A DNA stretch of 64,000 nt, taken from an uncultured Comamonas sp. GTDB taxonomy: Bacteria; Pseudomonadota; Gammaproteobacteria; Burkholderiales; Burkholderiaceae_C. The notes under the pieces are model-generated. The model had not been told where the DNA came from, did not search any database, and was given only the letters and a program-made list of their open reading frames with translations. The stretch covers positions 1 through 64,000 of the forward strand of contig CABIIJ010000041.1 of the NCBI GenBank assembly GCA_902175065.1, in the 5' to 3' direction. Position numbers and translations under genes: made by a program. Below, piece by piece: positions 63,368 through 64,000 of the stretch (the stretch's first letter is position 1; each line of letters starts with the position of its first letter).

Positions 63368-64000
63368 AGCGTGGTGCCTGGCTGTATGACGCGCAGCACC
63401 TCCTGGCCGTACTTCTCCAGCTTGCTCGCGCCAATGCCGCTGATGCCCTGCAGGTCTTCCAGGCTTTGCGGGTGGCGCTGGGCAATCGCCGCCAGCGTGG
63501 CGTCGTGGAAGATGACGTAGGCAGGCAGGTCGTGCGCCTTGGCCACTTCGCTGCGCCAGGCCTTGAGGTTGATGAAGCGGGCCTGCGCGTCCGGCCCCAG
63601 GTCCTGCGCGGCGACGTTGGCCGGGGTGCCCTTGGGGCGGCGCGTGCGGGCGGCGGCCACGCTTTCGCGCAGCAGCACCTGCACCTGGCCTTGCAGCACG
63701 GCGCGGGAGGCGTCGGTCAGCACCAGGGTGTCGAACACATGGCCGCTGTTTTCGCTGGTCACCTTGTGCAGGCCCAGCGCCCCGGTGGCCAGCAGCTGGC
63801 GCATCACGGCGCGTAGCTGCGCCTCGGAATACTGCGCCCCGACACCGAAGGTGGACAGGCCGTCGTGCCCGTACTGGCGCACCTTGTCCGAATCCTTGCC
63901 GCGCAGCACGTCCATGATGTGACCCGCGCCAAAGGTGAGTTGGCTTTTCTGGTGCACGCGGTAGATGGTGGAGAGCAGCTTGCGTGCCGCATCGGTGCCA
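63364..64000 (-). CDS. recQ: ATP-dependent DNA helicase RecQ, C-terminal part (partial)
   Basis: The last 211 or so codons of RecQ; the N-terminal helicase core lies beyond the window. The RQC winged-helix end is seen in HQKSQLTFGAGHIMDVLRGKDSDKVRQYGHDGLSTFGVGAQYSEAQLRAVMRQLLATGAL. A linker and the HRDC domain follow (LKAWRSEVAKAHDLPAYVIFHDATLAAIAQRHPQSLEDLQGISGIG). RecQ unwinds DNA in recombination and repair. Confidence 0.93.
   Translation of the reverse strand, partial: GTDAARKLLSTIYRVHQKSQLTFGAGHIMDVLRGKDSDKVRQYGHDGLSTFGVGAQYSEAQLRAVMRQLLATGALGLHKVTSENSGHVFDTLVLTDASRAVLQGQVQVLLRESVAAARTRRPKGTPANVAAQDLGPDAQARFINLKAWRSEVAKAHDLPAYVIFHDATLAAIAQRHPQSLEDLQGISGIGASKLEKYGQEVLRVIQPGTTL

Overview
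The window is high-GC, densely coded DNA from a betaproteobacterium, most likely a Burkholderiales member of the Comamonadaceae type. The evidence is the gene set and neighbourhoods: xth divergent from pyrE, a methionine synthase split into separate genes, an lplT / alanine-racemase-like / radA neighbourhood, GTP-type PEP carboxykinase, and dispersed AGCTGTTTCCGC-type palindromes between genes. No rRNA or tRNA gene was seen.

Layout. 1-240: 3' end of the cobalamin-binding and activation part of methionine synthase. 438-3975: a YjjJ/HipA-type kinase, then a type IV pilin with a PglL-type pilin oligosaccharyltransferase. 4216-7384: two toxin-antitoxin modules (RES/Xre and HipA/HipB) bounded by short direct repeats and a displaced copy of the xth 3' end, which looks like a small acquired island. 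7487-9649: xth, pyrE and a DUF4124 protein. 9667-14996: envelope/LPS cluster (phosphoethanolamine transferase, YrbL-like kinase, O-antigen ligase, GT25 and GT4 glycosyltransferases). 15073-26991: housekeeping and metabolism (zinc finger, radA, lldD, a degenerate alanine racemase domain, lplT, DMT exporter, tal-pgi, creatininase, dsbD). 27105-31389: CoA-binding protein, a 273-bp foldback element, hemE and priA with a DnaA-box cluster between them. 31486-35465: a glycolipid-type operon (GT39, GT2, GtrA, YdjC/ChbG deacetylase) interrupted by a second foldback element. 35522-37013: AEC transporter and universal stress protein.

37174-44462 is the most striking operon: a TonB-dependent receptor, a secreted membrane-anchored CobN-like chelatase with a proline/glutamate-rich C-terminal linker, an ExbB/TolQ-like protein and a DUF2149 (ExbD-like) protein. 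It resembles the Bacteroidota hmuR-S-U-V haem operon. It suggests that a tetrapyrrole is imported and its metal handled in the periplasm with a proton-motive-force motor rather than AAA+ chelatase subunits.

44515-51628: pckG, flagellin, the homocysteine-binding part of methionine synthase, a CaiB-type CoA transferase and a GlcD-type FAD oxidase. 51686-63002: a complete type I-E CRISPR-Cas locus (cas3, cas8e, cse2, cas7e, cas5e, cas6e, cas1, cas2, then 39 repeats and 38 spacers). The array runs straight into the 3' remnant of an amidohydrolase gene. The window ends in the 3' part of recQ on the minus strand.

Across the whole window, eight copies of an approximately 75-95 bp nested palindrome lie just after stop codons. 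They probably act as bidirectional terminators or REP/MITE-like elements.
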